Shown: in pieces, positions 20,629 through 21,023 of the stretch | How the letters are laid out: each line of letters begins with the position of its first letter | Position numbering within the stretch: the stretch's first letter is position 1 | Assembly: GCA_035524675.1 (NCBI GenBank) | Contig: DATKOK010000061.1 | Location: 1-21,023 of the forward strand | Reading direction: 5' to 3' | Length of the DNA stretch: 21,023 bases | DNA from: FEN-987 sp035524675 | GTDB taxonomy: Archaea; Thermoproteota; Bathyarchaeia; 40CM-2-53-6 | Program-made: the position numbers and the translations under genes | The notes under the pieces: generated by a model | Told to the model about the DNA's origin: nothing | Database searches by the model: none | What the model saw: only the letters and a program-made list of their open reading frames with translations

Positions 20629-21023
20629 GTGTCAGTTACCGCGGAACCCGAGTATCCTACAGGCCCATTTACAATAGGCGTAGGAGGAGTTGTAATTGAC
20701 CAAGAGAAGGTACTCCTAGTGAAATTGACTTACGGTCATAAGGGATGGATTCTGCCAGGCGGGTATGTGAAATCGACCGAAACGATAGGGAGAGCAGTCA
20801 AGCGGGAAGTTCGTGAGGAGACTGGTCTTGACGTTGAACCGACGCAGATTGTGGCTGCTCGAAGCAAAGCAGACCAAGGCAGATGCGACATTTACGTAGC
20901 GTTACTAGTCAAAGTCTTAGGCGGAGAGCTGAAGCCTGACCGTAACGAGATTTCTGACCTCAAGTACTTCACTCTGAGCGAGATGGAATCAAGGTCAGAC
21001 GTCCCGAAGCTGAATACGTGGAT
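20629..21023 (+). CDS. Nudix hydrolase (3' end beyond window)
   Basis: At least 131 codons are present, and the gene runs off the window end. It starts at GTG with a near-perfect SD 7 bases upstream. The N-terminal 'YPTGPFTIGVGGVVIDQEKV' leads to 'GHKGWILPGGYVKSTETIG'. The Nudix box is complete: G45-x5-E51-x7-R59-E60-x2-E63-E64-x-G66-L67. 'ILPGGYV' instead of 'WEFPGG' places it away from the MutT-type copy at 16079-16480 and closer to ADP-ribose or general nucleoside-diphosphate hydrolases, though substrate assignment is uncertain. It lies 19 bases behind the aldo/keto reductase gene and is probably co-transcribed with it. Confidence 0.85.
   Translation, partial: MSVTAEPEYPTGPFTIGVGGVVIDQEKVLLVKLTYGHKGWILPGGYVKSTETIGRAVKREVREETGLDVEPTQIVAARSKADQGRCDIYVALLVKVLGGELKPDRNEISDLKYFTLSEMESRSDVPKLNTW

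Noticed and set aside
1..21023. CRISPR arrays, tRNA or rRNA genes, transposons, defence islands
   Set aside because: No repeat-spacer pattern, no cloverleaf with CCA-adjacent arms, no transposase or integrase, and no nuclease or toxin-antitoxin gene was seen on either strand.

Overview
The window reads as archaeal chromosome of roughly even base composition. The best evidence is a 95-residue SUI1/aIF1 translation factor (17695-17982). Many genes also have an A/T-rich TATA-like box about 25 bases before a start codon with little or no leader, while Shine-Dalgarno (SD) sequences appear mainly at internal genes. TTG and GTG starts are frequent. A TACK-group archaeon (Nitrososphaeria- or Bathyarchaeia-like) would fit the gene content, but I cannot fix the lineage from sequence alone. 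No rRNA, tRNA, CRISPR array, insertion sequence or integrase was seen.

Layout: (1) 43-1839, a two-gene unit of a split-barrel flavoprotein and a split-barrel/UbiA (MenA-like) prenyltransferase fusion. (2) 1891-4668 on the minus strand, two unrelated MFS transporters separated by a 49-codon His-rich coiled-coil microprotein. (3) 4825-6922, an anchored SIMPL-domain protein, an SRPBCC protein flanked by two hairpins, and a cupin. (4) 6970-10909, a class III aminotransferase divergent from a LarA-like (DUF2088) enzyme, followed by a convergent M29-like protein that seems to have lost its metal ligands. (5) 11034-14362, a LysE-type exporter divergent from an operon of an intracellular PHB-depolymerase-type esterase and a NodI/NodJ-like ABC exporter. 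(6) 14443-15718, an arginase-fold protein with altered active-site residues, followed after 4 bases by a deazaflavin-type (DUF385/Ddn-like) split-barrel protein. (7) 15771-17683, a minimal O6-alkylguanine transferase, a MutT-type Nudix hydrolase, a GNAT acetyltransferase and a YczE-like membrane protein. (8) 17695-21023, aIF1, a trans-sulfuration PLP enzyme, a two-helix orphan membrane protein, an aldo/keto reductase and a Nudix gene cut by the window end.

The window looks like metabolic and housekeeping chromosome, not a mobile or defence island. Its themes are split-barrel flavin/deazaflavin chemistry (three domains, one fused to a quinone prenyltransferase), amino- and hydroxy-acid metabolism (aminotransferase, LarA-like enzyme, trans-sulfuration enzyme, LysE), small-molecule export (two MFS, LysE, NodIJ-like ABC) and alkylation/oxidation repair. 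The most unusual items are the split-barrel/UbiA fusion with its split-barrel partner, and two enzyme-fold proteins (M29-like and arginase-like) in which expected active-site residues appear to be missing.
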